The notes beneath the pieces were generated by a model. The model made no database searches, had not been told where the DNA came from, and saw nothing but the letters and a program-made list of their open reading frames with translations. A DNA stretch of 64,000 bases from Granulicella arctica (GTDB taxonomy: Bacteria > Acidobacteriota > Terriglobia > Terriglobales > Acidobacteriaceae), in NCBI RefSeq assembly GCF_025685605.1, contig NZ_JAGTUT010000003.1, forward strand, positions 62,001-126,000, in the 5' to 3' direction. Numbering within the stretch: position 1 is the stretch's first letter; the number at the start of each line of letters is the position of its first letter. A program made the translations under genes and the position numbers. Below, piece after piece: positions 52,416 through 61,626 of the stretch.

Positions 52416-53330
52416 TCATGGCCTAGGCTTCTCAACGTGCTTCGCAAAGAGTTCTCGGGCAAGGAGCGTCAGATTCTTGGCTGCCTCGGATGTCTCGCCC
52501 CGCCGGACAGCGACGACCGTCTCCATGGTGATGTCAGCAGCCGGCCTTAGTCGTTTGTAATAGATTCGTTTGGGATGAATGTTGGTCATGTATGTGGGGA
52601 CAAACGTCACGCCGATTCCGGACGCGACAAGGTTTAGTGCCAGCATAAACTCGGGAACAGTTTGCGCGATGCGTGGAGTGACGCCCCACTTTCCGAAAGC
52701 CGCTATGAGTGCCGATTCCAAGGAGTGCACTGTGTTGCCATGAGAAATAAGGAAAAATGGTTCATTATGCAAGTCTTTAAGTGACACCGCAGCCTGACCG
52801 CTCAATGGGTGTTCGCTCGAGAGAGCCAGTAACATGTCTTCCTTGTAGAGCGGATTCAACGTGAGATCCTCCGGATCGGGAAGAGGACACATAAAAGCCA
52901 CGTCGATGACATCGTTTCTCAGGTCGGAAGCCAAACCTGGCGATTGGTGTTGCGTGAACGACAACTGAACACCTGAATAGCTTTGACGAAAGGCATTGAA
53001 GACACCCGCCAGGATTGGATTAAAGGAAGCTCCTTCTGTTACTCCGATTCTCAGAGCGCCGGTCTCACCTCTTGCAAGCTCGCTAGCCTTAAGACAAGCG
53101 TTATGCAAATTCTCCAAGAGAGCTTCTGCCTCCTGATGAAAAAAGCCGCCCGCTTGCGTGAGCTTTATTCCTCGACCATTTGGCAGAATGAGCTGAAAAC
53201 CCAGGTCCCGTTCCAGCAGGCGGAGCTGCTGGGTCAGAGCTGGCTGCGCCATCTTGAGTCGCTTGGCTGCTTTGGTGACATGCAACTCCTGAGCGACCGC
53301 ACAGAACGATCGCAAGTGTCTCAATTCCAT
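52416..53330 (-). CDS. LysR-family regulator
   Basis: The 304-residue protein starts MELRHLRSFCAVAQELHVTKAAKRLKMAQPALTQQLRLLERDLGFQLI, the standard LysR HTH, with a complete effector domain ('LRIGVTEGASFNPILAGVF', 'LALNLVASGIGVTFVPTYM'). It is co-directional with, and just upstream of, the epoxide-hydrolase-like gene and divergent from the Gfo/Idh gene at 53507. Either or both may be its targets. Confidence 0.92.
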   Translation of the reverse strand: MELRHLRSFCAVAQELHVTKAAKRLKMAQPALTQQLRLLERDLGFQLILPNGRGIKLTQAGGFFHQEAEALLENLHNACLKASELARGETGALRIGVTEGASFNPILAGVFNAFRQSYSGVQLSFTQHQSPGLASDLRNDVIDVAFMCPLPDPEDLTLNPLYKEDMLLALSSEHPLSGQAAVSLKDLHNEPFFLISHGNTVHSLESALIAAFGKWGVTPRIAQTVPEFMLALNLVASGIGVTFVPTYMTNIHPKRIYYKRLRPAADITMETVVAVRRGETSEAAKNLTLLARELFAKHVEKPRP

Positions 53331-53506
53331 AAAGACCGTCTCCGCTTGATCTCATTACGCGGTTTCATTTCATAGTTCTGGACGTATGAATGTCAAGGTG
53401 CTCAAATATTGGACGGGAAGTTCCACGCGAAACACAATGAAATAAGCCGATCGGCCTTGGAGAAGGCGGCTGCACGACTCATTCATGTTGTTTGAAGGAG
53501 AATTGT

Positions 53507-54601
53507 ATGGCGAAGATCCTTAGAGTTGGTGTTATCGGTGCGAGTTTGGACCGTGGATGGGCCAATAAGTCGCATCTTCCCGCACTTAGATCGATGAGGG
53601 GTGTAGAACTGGCTGGTGTGAGCGGTCGCACGCAGCAGGCTGCGGATACAACGGCGGCGACCGTCGGGGCGACACGGGGATTCAAAGACGTGGACAGCAT
53701 GATTGCGGACCCATCCATCGACCTCATCACTGTCGCCGTCCGCGTTCCGGCCCATCGAGAACTGGTTCTTAAGGCTCTGCATGCCGGCAAGCACGTGTAT
53801 TGCGAATGGCCGCTCGGTAGAAATGTTCAAGAAGCGGAAGAACTTCGTGACGCAGCCAAATCGGCAGGCGTGCATGTTGCCATTGGGCTACAGACGAGAA
53901 TGAATCCCGCGCTTCGGAAAGCCATGGACTTGATCAAAGTCAGTGCGCTTGGACGCATTTTGAGCGCACGGATGTACTCCGGCACGGTCGCGTTCGGTGC
54001 TACCGAGAGTGAGTCAGATTCATATCTGGAGAATCCTGAAAATGGAGCGACGCACCTTACGATCCATGGCGGCCATGCAGTGGACGCAGTTGTCGCGCTC
54101 CTCGGCGGCTTGGATGTGCTCGACGCACTTGGGACCATTCAGTACAAGAAGATTGACGTAGAGAAAGGAAAGCGCGTGCTGGAGCGCACCATTCCCGATC
54201 ACCTTCTGATCCAGGGCAGTCTCATTGCAGGGGCGGCTGTGGGGATTGAAGTCGATGGCGGCAGGCAGCCGGGAGATACGCGCTTCCGATTTGAAATCAG
54301 CGGGGAGCAGGGATCTATGACGCTCGAGGGCGGCGCTGCAGTCGGGTTTCAGGCTGGGCGGTTGGCCCTGTTAGTGAACGGCGAGCGTCAGGTGGTCGAC
54401 GAGGGAGACCTTGCGTCCCTTCCTGAGGCGGCGGCAAACGTTGGCGCCATGTACGCGGCCTTGCGCGATGACATTGCCGATCATCGCAGGTCCGTACCCA
54501 ATTTCGACCATGCAGTGACGCTTACGCGAATTCTTAGCGCCATCGACCGGTCCGCGCACCTTGGCCAGCGTGCCCGACGTGCTGATTGGCCCGAGCACTG
54601 A
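53507..54601 (+). CDS. Gfo/Idh/MocA-family oxidoreductase
   Basis: The 364-residue protein starts at ATG 53507 (ribosome site GAAGGAG). A Rossmann loop 'VGVIGASLDRGWANKSHLPAL' is at the N-terminus; the family motif 'HVYCEWPLGRNVQEAEEL' (the E-K-P counterpart is E-W-P here) and 'THLTIHGGHAVDAVVALLGG' (H-x3-D catalytic pair) follow. The C-terminal beta-sheet domain is complete. The EKP motif usually provides a Lys that binds NAD; its replacement by Trp is unusual. It probably oxidises a sugar or cyclitol derivative. Confidence 0.9.
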   Translation: MAKILRVGVIGASLDRGWANKSHLPALRSMRGVELAGVSGRTQQAADTTAATVGATRGFKDVDSMIADPSIDLITVAVRVPAHRELVLKALHAGKHVYCEWPLGRNVQEAEELRDAAKSAGVHVAIGLQTRMNPALRKAMDLIKVSALGRILSARMYSGTVAFGATESESDSYLENPENGATHLTIHGGHAVDAVVALLGGLDVLDALGTIQYKKIDVEKGKRVLERTIPDHLLIQGSLIAGAAVGIEVDGGRQPGDTRFRFEISGEQGSMTLEGGAAVGFQAGRLALLVNGERQVVDEGDLASLPEAAANVGAMYAALRDDIADHRRSVPNFDHAVTLTRILSAIDRSAHLGQRARRADWPEH

Positions 54602-55030
54602 TTATCGCCACTATCGGCTTGATCACTGTGCCATGCGCGGTTGCGTAGACCAAAAATACCTATTAAGGCAACCGTTCAGTCAATCGCATCGGGTCTCCGT
54701 GAACGCACCTTCACACCGGACGTTACTAGCGCTCACTAGTCGTAGAAAGAAGGCGAAATGTTTGAAGAGCCGCGGGAAAAGCACCGCGCACCTTTGAGTC
54801 GCACGTCGTCGATCAGGCGCTTCCGCGCGTCGACGACAGGCTGAAGGTAACGAGTGGGACGGCAAATCTAGTTCTTCCTTCTTCTGTCGCATAGTGAGTA
54901 GTATGTTCGCAATGGGCTACATCAGTCTTGAAACTCCGCCACTCATTCCGGGCGCTCGCAGCCCATCCATCAGTACCTCGACTAGCCGGTAAGCGCCTGT
55001 CTTCCACTGTTGTGCCCAGTATCGTCCATG
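54602..55030. other. Intergenic stretch without a recognised gene
   Basis: About 430 bases. Short frames on both strands look like shadows or remnants. I see no repeat or terminator except a small CGCGG/CCGCG pair near 54771-54788. Confidence 0.35.
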
Positions 55031-55630
55031 CTACGCACCAAGCCACTGGCGCTCTGAGGCATAAAGCGTTTCCACGGTTTCGGGCCGGTCGATACCTGGG
55101 AGATCGTCCCGAACAGCATTGCCCAGAAAGTCCAGAACGTAGCTCAGGTAGCGGTAAGAGAGCCTGTACCCGGCGAGCTTCGTGTCGTCCAACGTAAGAA
55201 CTTGACCGGGATTGCAAGCGATGAGCGAGTCCCTTACGTAGTAGACACGCAAACCTGCTATAAGCCACTGGTCTCCGGTCGACCGTGCAGCACGCCAGAG
55301 AAGGTGAACATGGCCGGCCTGATTTACGTCGATACCATCGAGTTGCGAAAAGTTCTGAAGCACGCATGGCATATCGACGATGGCACGAGTCCCATTAAGT
55401 GTCACTGTCGCGGGACTCAGTTGGTGGAAGTTAATAGAGTCGGGGCGGATGGTTTTCTTTGTTTGCTCGATGAACTGAGACCCGCTTCCTTGAAACCAGG
55501 AGACTTCGACAGTCGACTCGGGATGCCAGTAGGATGCCATTTCGTCCCAGTGTCCTCCGTCCCGCGCAATCCGCTCACTACCGATCATATCGACGATCAA
55601 CATCTTCTCAACCTGCTCAGTCATGACCAT
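55031..55630 (-). CDS. SnoaL-like NTF2-fold protein
   Basis: The protein, about 199 residues from ATG 55630 (ribosome site AGAGG), contains 'LIVDMIGSERIARDGGHWDEMASYWHPESTVEVSWFQGSGSQFIEQTKK', the SnoaL_4 pattern, then 'AIVDMPCVLQNFSQLDGIDVNQAGHVHLLWRAAR' and a helical C-terminus (RLSYRYLSYVLDFLGNAV). Longer starts exist (55666). It follows the TetR gene at 55673-56314 in the same direction and is likely co-regulated. Substrate unknown. Confidence 0.82.
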   Translation of the reverse strand: MVMTEQVEKMLIVDMIGSERIARDGGHWDEMASYWHPESTVEVSWFQGSGSQFIEQTKKTIRPDSINFHQLSPATVTLNGTRAIVDMPCVLQNFSQLDGIDVNQAGHVHLLWRAARSTGDQWLIAGLRVYYVRDSLIACNPGQVLTLDDTKLAGYRLSYRYLSYVLDFLGNAVRDDLPGIDRPETVETLYASERQWLGA

Positions 55631-55672
55631 TGAACCTCTCATAATCTCAAATTCGTACTTCATCAAACAGCG

Positions 55673-56314
55673 TTAGCGGGACTGAAAGATAGCATCGACT
55701 TCATCTCGAAGCCCCACAAGGATGGCCTCGACAACAGACGGCGTAAAGCTTTTCCAACCCATTATTCCTAACGCGGACCTCCTCACGGCACGGAACGCCA
55801 GTACTCGCCCGACGAGCATGAATGCCTGAAGCTTCACGGCTTGTCCAGCTGGCGGCAGGCTGCGCAAGATGCCGATGAGCCGGCATGCCGTTTTCATGAG
55901 ACGCTTTTCTACAAAGTCAGACAGAGAGTGTTGTGCCTCTGTCGGATACAGCTGCTCATGCACGACCAACGCCATCCAGTCCGCCCGGTTTAGAAGCAGG
56001 ACCTTCGCGTGAACTCGCAGTAGGTCCTGTAAGACTTCTAGCGCTCTGGCATGAGACATCGATATATCCCTCAGCGCATCGGTTGCCGCAGCCAGAACAG
56101 GGCTAAGTTGCCTCTCCATCTCTTCGGAGATCGAACTAAAAACAGCCAGGTATAGACCTTGCTTAGAACCGAAGTGGTGGGCGATGGAAGGCAAAGTGGT
56201 GCCGGCCGCGTTTGCGATCTCCCTCGTCGAGACGCCATCAAACCCACGCTCACTGAACAAGCCGGTTGCAACATCGAGCAATTTTGCGTGCGTCGTTCTT
56301 CCTCGCTCGTTCAC
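55673..56314 (-). CDS. TetR-family regulator (CecR/DUF1956-like)
   Basis: The 213-residue protein has the HTH 'THAKLLDVATGLFSERGFDGVSTREIANAAGTTLPSIAHHFGSKQGLYLAVF' and a C-terminal domain with 'DWMALVVHEQLYPTEAQ', like the CecR group (DUF1956). Upstream, in the gap to the divergent amidohydrolase, there are two TATCG-type palindromes (56355 and 56435), so it probably represses itself with the SnoaL gene and the amidohydrolase. Confidence 0.9.
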   Translation of the reverse strand: MNERGRTTHAKLLDVATGLFSERGFDGVSTREIANAAGTTLPSIAHHFGSKQGLYLAVFSSISEEMERQLSPVLAAATDALRDISMSHARALEVLQDLLRVHAKVLLLNRADWMALVVHEQLYPTEAQHSLSDFVEKRLMKTACRLIGILRSLPPAGQAVKLQAFMLVGRVLAFRAVRRSALGIMGWKSFTPSVVEAILVGLRDEVDAIFQSR

Positions 56315-56354
56315 GCCATTGACCCTCCGGGTCGGAATTGTGTCCTAATAATTC

Positions 56355-56446
56355 TATCGCTCGATACATTAATGGTGCTAACGCTTGGCTATGGTCTTGC
56401 ACCTCTAGAGTAGATGCGCTCTCTTTTACATATCTATCGTACGATA
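56355..56446. promoter_or_regulatory. Two TATCGnnCGATA palindromes between tetR and the amidohydrolase
   Basis: TATCGCTCGATA at 56355-56366 and the perfect palindrome TATCGTACGATA at 56435-56446, 80 bases apart, lie in the divergent gap. They are probable TetR operators, one near each promoter. Confidence 0.75.
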
Positions 56447-56489
56447 TAATTATCTCAACAGCGGTTGTTCATGCTGCGGAGAGCTGCCG

Positions 56490-57743
56490 ATGAATGCGCA
56501 AGCACCTACTGGGATGATCGTGGACCTCGCATCAGAAGACCCTTCTACGCATCATCTAACCGAGGGTAGAAGCCGACGAGGGTTCTTGAAATCCGTCGCC
56601 GCCTTTGCAGCTGCGGCTGTCGGTTGGATTTCGACGAGCGATGCAGGAGCAATCGGAACCCCCCAAACGATCCATCTAACAGACTCAGTACAAGGAAATC
56701 TCATGCCCCTGGAAATCATTTGTCTTGAAGAACACACGGTTGACGCGGAGATTGCAAAAGCCACGAGATCCGCGGCGCTGAAGGAAGCTCCTTATGCTGG
56801 CGACGTTAACTCGATATACCACGATGACTCCGTTGCACAACCGACCGACCGACCGCGCTTTGTGGAATCAAAAACGGCGTTTCGCCTTGCAGGCCGATCG
56901 ATTGCGGATCGGCTTCCCGCTATGGATCAGGCGGGCATCGACATGCAGATTGTGTCGTACAGCAACGCCACGCAGGATGCACCGCCGACGCAGGCTACCT
57001 CGCTGGCGCAGGCTGCCAACGACCGTCTTGCCGATGCCGTTCGAAAACATCCGAGTCGTCTTGGCGGTTTCTGCACACTTCCATGGCAGGATACCCACGC
57101 TGCAGTCCGCGAGATCGAACGCTGTGTGCAGCAGCTGGACCTTCGCGCAACCCTACTCATCGGTCGCCCCGGTAAGAGCGTCTTTCTCGAAGAGAAGCAA
57201 TTTGAGCCCATCCTTGCAAAACTGGCGGAATTGGATACACCGCTCTACATTCACCCCGGGGCACCTCTCCTGCAGGTTCAGCAGCCCTACTATGGCGGTC
57301 TGAACAAGGAGGTCACGGCCCGGCTATCTTTATTTGGCTGGGGATGGCATCACGAAGCAGGAATCCAGGTGGTGAGACTGATCCTGTCCGGTGCGCTTGA
57401 TCGCCATCCTAAGCTGAAGATCATCAGCGGACACTGGGGTGAGATGGTTCCTTTCTTCCTGCAGCGGCTGGATGACATGATCCCCCAGGGAGCGACTGGC
57501 CTGCGGCGGACGATCACGCAGACCTATCGCGATCAGGTCTGGGTCACGCCGAGCGGCATGCTGAACATGCCACACTTCAACTTCATCCGCGAGACGCTTG
57601 GCTACGAGCGCATCATGTTCTCCGTGGACTATCCTTATCTCACGATGACCGGAGCGCGTTCGTGGCTTGAGCATCTGCCTGTCGCGGACAAGGAACGCGT
57701 CGCCATCGCAAGCGGTAACGCAAGGAAGCTCTTCCGCTTGTAG
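56490..57743 (+). CDS. Tat-exported amidohydrolase (ACMSD-like, amidohydrolase 2)
   Basis: The 417-residue protein has a twin-arginine signal near residue 28 (S-R-R-G-F-L-K, then 'SVAAFAAAAVGWIS'). The catalytic domain of the amidohydrolase-2/ACMSD family includes 'LEIICLEEHTVDAE' (E-E-H where H-x-H is usual), 'PLYIHPGAPLL' (His), 'KIISGHWGEMVPFF' (His, Glu) and 'IMFSVDYPYL' (Asp). It probably decarboxylates or hydrolyses an aromatic or cyclic acid outside the cytoplasm, which is unusual for the family. It lies divergent from TetR. Confidence 0.88.
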   Translation: MNAQAPTGMIVDLASEDPSTHHLTEGRSRRGFLKSVAAFAAAAVGWISTSDAGAIGTPQTIHLTDSVQGNLMPLEIICLEEHTVDAEIAKATRSAALKEAPYAGDVNSIYHDDSVAQPTDRPRFVESKTAFRLAGRSIADRLPAMDQAGIDMQIVSYSNATQDAPPTQATSLAQAANDRLADAVRKHPSRLGGFCTLPWQDTHAAVREIERCVQQLDLRATLLIGRPGKSVFLEEKQFEPILAKLAELDTPLYIHPGAPLLQVQQPYYGGLNKEVTARLSLFGWGWHHEAGIQVVRLILSGALDRHPKLKIISGHWGEMVPFFLQRLDDMIPQGATGLRRTITQTYRDQVWVTPSGMLNMPHFNFIRETLGYERIMFSVDYPYLTMTGARSWLEHLPVADKERVAIASGNARKLFRL

Positions 57744-58037
57744 CACGCTCTTGCCGCGTACGTTCGATCGAAATCCGTACAAACGCCATGGTCGGAAGCC
57801 GAATGAGCAAGAAGCGTACCCAATCGAAATGAAATCTCAGGGAGTACAAGCATGACCGATCAATGCTTACCGGCGGTTCCAGAGAGTATAAAGCTGCACG
57901 TTCTGCAAATCCCCGGCTGTGAAACGGTATTTCGGCGGCAACCTTCCGACAATGCGATTTCCTCGGTATCGATGATCTGGAGTTCTACAAAGCCGCTGGT
58001 CGCACGCGAACGGCCCGCGGCCTTTTATTGAAACATC
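57744..58037 (+). other. Short truncated frame before the inverted duplication
   Basis: ATG 57852 with GGGAG before it opens a 59-residue frame (MTDQCLPAVPESIKLHVLQI at the start) that ends at 58031, exactly where the duplicated block begins (58024). It is probably the start of a gene cut off by the duplication. The family is not recognised. Confidence 0.35.
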
Positions 58038-58853
58038 CTAAGCGGCGTTCACTTTGAACCCCGTCGTGGCCTCCATGCCGCGATGCAGGATTGCCGGATC
58101 GGATAAACCTTGATTATCGACACGGGGGATATAAGACTGACCGAGTCTCGCGACCTCTTCATCGGTCAGATGGATGTCGAGTGCTGCGACCGCGTCGTCT
58201 ATGTGCTTCGTCTTCAACGCGCCGACGATGGGTGCCGCAATGACGGGATTGCGAAGCAGCCAAGCTAAGGCTACTTGCGCCTGGCCGACGCTACGTTCCG
58301 TTGCAATCGCAGCCACCGCTTCGACGATCTTCTGATCGCTGGCGGCCGTTGCCTCGTTTTGCCTGGCGCCGGCAAGCTCAGCTTCCGCACGGGCAGTCGA
58401 TTCACCCCACGGACGCGCGAGTTTGCCACGGGCAAGCGGACTATAGACCATCGTCTGGACGCCTTCATCGGCGCATAGCGGCAGCATCTCGCGTTCTTCT
58501 TCCCGCGCAAGGAGATTGTAGTTGTCCTGCATGGACACGAAACGCGTCCAGCCGTTAGTTTTCTGCAAGTGAAGCGCCTTGCTGAACTCCCAGGCCTTCA
58601 TGGAGGAAGCACCGAGATAGCGCACTTTGCCCATTTTCACAAGATCGTGAAGGGCTTCCAACGTTTCCTCCCAAGGAGTCGATTGATCGCGTCGATGAAT
58701 CTGGTACAAATCGACGTAATCTGTGCCAAGTCGCCGTAAGCTACCGTCGATCTCCGCCATGATCGCCTTGCGGGATAATCCGATGGCGTTTGGCCCGTTG
58801 TGCGTGGGGGGAGCTACCTTGGTCGCGATGACGACACTATCGCGGTTGGAATT
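58038..58853 (-). pseudogene. Truncated inverted copy of the aldo/keto reductase gene
   Basis: The block repeats, in inverted orientation, the sequence 40548-41376 of the aldo/keto reductase gene. The encoded 240 C-terminal residues are identical, and only scattered bases differ (for example gatagTgtc versus gatagCgtc). Homology begins near TTGAAAGAATTC (58842-58853) and ends just past the stop at about 58024. The N-terminal 75 codons, promoter and operator are missing, so it is not functional. Confidence 0.92.
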
Positions 58854-58856
58854 CTT

Positions 58857-59196
58857 TCAAGCCCCTGCTTGCCAAGCACCAGCCTCTGCGCGCCTTTCGT
58901 ACCTGGTGTGTCACTTCGCCAGATTTGGGAGAATGAAGTACGGAGTCGCTGACATCGTCGATGCGGCGACATCGGGTCAAGATCTCCAAGAGACCTACAC
59001 GCCGATGCTGGGCGCCGTACGCCAGTTCATCCATGCCTATGAAGGGTCGGGCAATATCCGGGCCGGAACTGACCTCGAAGATTTTCTGGTCTTGGTAGGA
59101 CTCTTATGGCGTATCCCCCCAACTCTGTCCGGTGAAGCGCGAGTCAGGAGACTTCTTGACCTTGCGTTCCGTGGGTTGGGCGCAAACGATCAGTAA
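58857..59196 (+). pseudogene. Truncated TetR fragment related to the regulator at 39.7-40.2 kb
   Basis: The frame reads 'FARFGRMKYGVADIVDAATSGQDLQETYTPMLGAVRQFIHAYEGSGNIRAGTDLEDFLVLVGLLWRIPPTLSGEARVRRLLDLAFRGLGAND', close to but clearly less similar to the TetR at 39.7 kb than the adjacent reductase copies are to each other. It lacks the whole HTH. The divergent order (TetR fragment, then reductase fragment on the other strand) matches the parent locus with its middle deleted. Confidence 0.82.
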
Positions 59197-59243
59197 CTGT
59201 AAACGCCTCTCACGCCATTTGGTCTTTCCCCACAAGCTGGGAA

Positions 59244-59567
59244 TTAGGAGTAGGGTTTCGCTTGAATGGGATCACTCATTTTTATCGGCACTTTGACCGG
59301 TGAGACCACAACAGGGCTAAGAGCCCGAAGCTTCCAACTCACACTGACATCCGCCGCAACAAACGGATCGCCTTTGACGATCTTCTCCGCCTCTTCTATC
59401 GTCTCGACTTCGAGTATCCACAATGCTCCAGACTCGTCATCAAAGGGCCCAGCGGCCCGCAGTAGGCCATTCTCAAGGAAGCTTTGTCTATATACGAGGT
59501 GCGCAGGCAAAGTTGCTTTGATCTTTTTCTTGTCCTGAATGTATTCGATGATTGCTGCGATCTTCAT
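59244..59567 (-). CDS. YciI-like protein
   Basis: The 107-residue protein fits the YCII-related family: 'MKIAAIIEYIQDKKKIKATLPAHLVYRQSFLENGLLRAAGPFDDESGALWILEVETIEEAEKIVKGDPFVAADV'. The conserved G-P and D-P-F-V are present. YciI proteins have a ferredoxin-like fold and occur near oxidoreductases; function is not certain. It lies upstream of no obvious partner, 137 bases from a membrane protein gene in the same orientation. Confidence 0.85.
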   Translation of the reverse strand: MKIAAIIEYIQDKKKIKATLPAHLVYRQSFLENGLLRAAGPFDDESGALWILEVETIEEAEKIVKGDPFVAADVSVSWKLRALSPVVVSPVKVPIKMSDPIQAKPYS

Positions 59568-59704
59568 TTTTGTTGCTCCGTTTCTTGACGAGTATTTCGG
59601 CTGTGGCAGGTTGCAGGATCAAATTGATCCCATGTTCGCGCTCTTTCGAATCGAGGGCGTTCAGGCCAGCGAAGCCCCCTGGGAAGCAAGCGCAATTGGT
59701 GTCG

Positions 59705-60163
59705 TCAGCCCTTTGCCTGAGCCGAAGAGTTCGTGAAGCTTACATGGTGCCCCATGAACACGGTCGTGCACAGCAAATAAACGACGAGGGCTGCCGCAGA
59801 ACTCTTTGATTGCGACGTGGCGTGGTAGAGCGTGGTGTTGAAGTTGATCGCCGCAAGAACGGTGAGCGCCAAGGCTACAAAGCACTTTAACAATAGCAAT
59901 ATGCCCGCGATGGCTTGAAGGAAAGCGACCTTCACCATGTAGGGAAGATCCAGTAAAGCTTCCATGTATTGCTTCGCCACAAGGAGAGTAGCGGAAGGGT
60001 GGTAGACCAAATCGAGGAAAGCGTTAAGGCCTCCCCACGTCATAAGGAAGTCAACAAGATAGCAAACTATGGTGATGGCTACTCGCTCAACTGTTGACGA
60101 AGGGACCGATGTCGGATCAGTTTCCACTTGACCGGGTGTCTTGAAGTTTTCAGCGGTTTCCAT
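59705..60163 (-). CDS. Four-helix membrane protein, DoxX-like
   Basis: The 152-residue protein has four hydrophobic helices: 'VAITIVCYLVDFLMTWGGL', 'MVKVAFLQAIAGILLLLKCFVALALTVLAAI' (two), and 'ALVVYLLCTTVFMG'. The layout is DoxX-like, but the DoxX motif is weak. Start ATG 60163 follows GGTTAAGCAGATGG without a strong ribosome site. Unknown function. Confidence 0.6.
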   Translation of the reverse strand: METAENFKTPGQVETDPTSVPSSTVERVAITIVCYLVDFLMTWGGLNAFLDLVYHPSATLLVAKQYMEALLDLPYMVKVAFLQAIAGILLLLKCFVALALTVLAAINFNTTLYHATSQSKSSAAALVVYLLCTTVFMGHHVSFTNSSAQAKG

Positions 60164-60331
60164 CTGCTTAACCTAGTGCGTTAAGCATCGGTGCGCCGTC
60201 AACGATGGTATGGATTTGTAGCCGAGCGTAGACAAGTTCGCACAGGCACTCCGACTCATACTCCTACACTTGCTTACACGAACACACGAAGTCTGACCGC
60301 ATACCTCCTGTTCAACGACTAACGTCGGAAC

Positions 60332-61492
60332 ATGAACGCTCTGCACGAAACGAAGAAGAAGACCAGAAATTCTGTCCTAGCGAACGAGCGGCGTCAGTTC
60401 GTAGTCCTCCCGTTCAGCCTTTGTCTGTTCATTCTTGCAACTGTCATTCCTGCGGATGCTCAACAACTGGCCGGTACACGTACGGCAATCAGCACCGATC
60501 TCCCGGACGCCCCGCTGCCTGAATTTGGTTTGCAAAGCGTTCCATCCACCACGCAAACAGAAGGACAAGGGACCATCTTGGGCGTGGTGCTTGATTTGAG
60601 TGGAGCTCGCGTTGTTGACGCTAGGGTAACGCTCAACACTGCCAATGGCGTCCAAGTGCAGACTTTGCAGTCGAGGGATGACGGCGCTTTTGTGTTCAAG
60701 GCTGTTCCACCGGGCTCCTATCAGGTAGTGATTGACGCTAACGGTCTTGAGCCGTTTACCTCTGCTCCCATCGTTCTCGGAGCTGGGCAAGTCTACGAGA
60801 TGCCGAGAGAACTGCTGGCCATTGCCTCAACGAGCACATCGGTTGAGGTTCGACCGACTGAGGAGATTGCTGCCGAGCAAATCAAGCAGGAGGAAAAGCA
60901 ACGGATTCTGGGTTTCGCGCCAGCCTTTTATGTGAGCTATGTCAAAGATGCAGCCCCCATGACCACAAAGCAGAAGTATTCCCTTGCCGCGCATGACACT
61001 CTCGATTGGACTTCCTATATAGGCGTCAGTGTGGCCGCTGGTATTGAACAAGCAAGCAATACACACCCCGGATATGGACAGGGTGCGGCTGGCTACGGCA
61101 AACGTTGGGCGGCACAGTTTGGCGATGGGCGTTCCAGTGACTTTCTAAGCCACGCGGTCTTCGCTTCCATGTTTCATCAAGATCCCCGCTACTTCTACCA
61201 GGGCACAGGAACGACAAAATCGCGTTTGTATCACGCCTTGAGCAGTGCCTTTGTCGCTCGAAGCGACAGCGGAAAGACGATGCCGAACTATTCTTATCTT
61301 CTTGGAACAATGGCATCCGGCGCCCTCTCGAACGCCTATTATCCTCATGCGGATCGTGGGGTCGGTCTCGTCTTCACAACTGCCGCCATCGGGATCGGTG
61401 GACGTGCTGCTCAAGCAGTGCTCGAAGAATTTGTGAGCAAGAGGATTACAAAGAACGCGCCCAAGTCGATTCCGGCTGGGCCAACACCATGA
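60332..61492 (+). CDS. Exported carboxypeptidase-regulatory-like domain protein
   Basis: The 386-residue protein has an N-terminal signal ('FVVLPFSLCLFILATVIPADAQQ'). Residues about 75-155 form a carboxypeptidase regulatory-like domain ('GTILGVVLDLSGARVVDARVTLNTANGV', 'DDGAFVFKAVPPGSYQVVIDANGL'). The C-terminal 200 residues have small-residue-rich helices and 'FHQDPRYFYQGTGTTKSRLYHALSSAF', a pattern common in acidobacterial surface proteins. It is an envelope protein of unknown binding role. Confidence 0.78.
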   Translation: MNALHETKKKTRNSVLANERRQFVVLPFSLCLFILATVIPADAQQLAGTRTAISTDLPDAPLPEFGLQSVPSTTQTEGQGTILGVVLDLSGARVVDARVTLNTANGVQVQTLQSRDDGAFVFKAVPPGSYQVVIDANGLEPFTSAPIVLGAGQVYEMPRELLAIASTSTSVEVRPTEEIAAEQIKQEEKQRILGFAPAFYVSYVKDAAPMTTKQKYSLAAHDTLDWTSYIGVSVAAGIEQASNTHPGYGQGAAGYGKRWAAQFGDGRSSDFLSHAVFASMFHQDPRYFYQGTGTTKSRLYHALSSAFVARSDSGKTMPNYSYLLGTMASGALSNAYYPHADRGVGLVFTTAAIGIGGRAAQAVLEEFVSKRITKNAPKSIPAGPTP

Positions 61493-61626
61493 ACGGCATG
61501 CAACACTTCCGACCCCATCCCGGCCTGCTTGCGAGTTGCTGAACGGTGATGATCCTCGACGTTGCCTGTACCCGCCTTCAAGTGGCCGAAGACGGCAAGA
61601 AGATTCCTCTAAGGAAATGCAGAGTG

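Noticed and set aside
54813-55367. 184-codon minus-strand frame
   Set aside because: It overlaps the SnoaL-like gene in another frame, with Arg/Ser-rich shadow composition.
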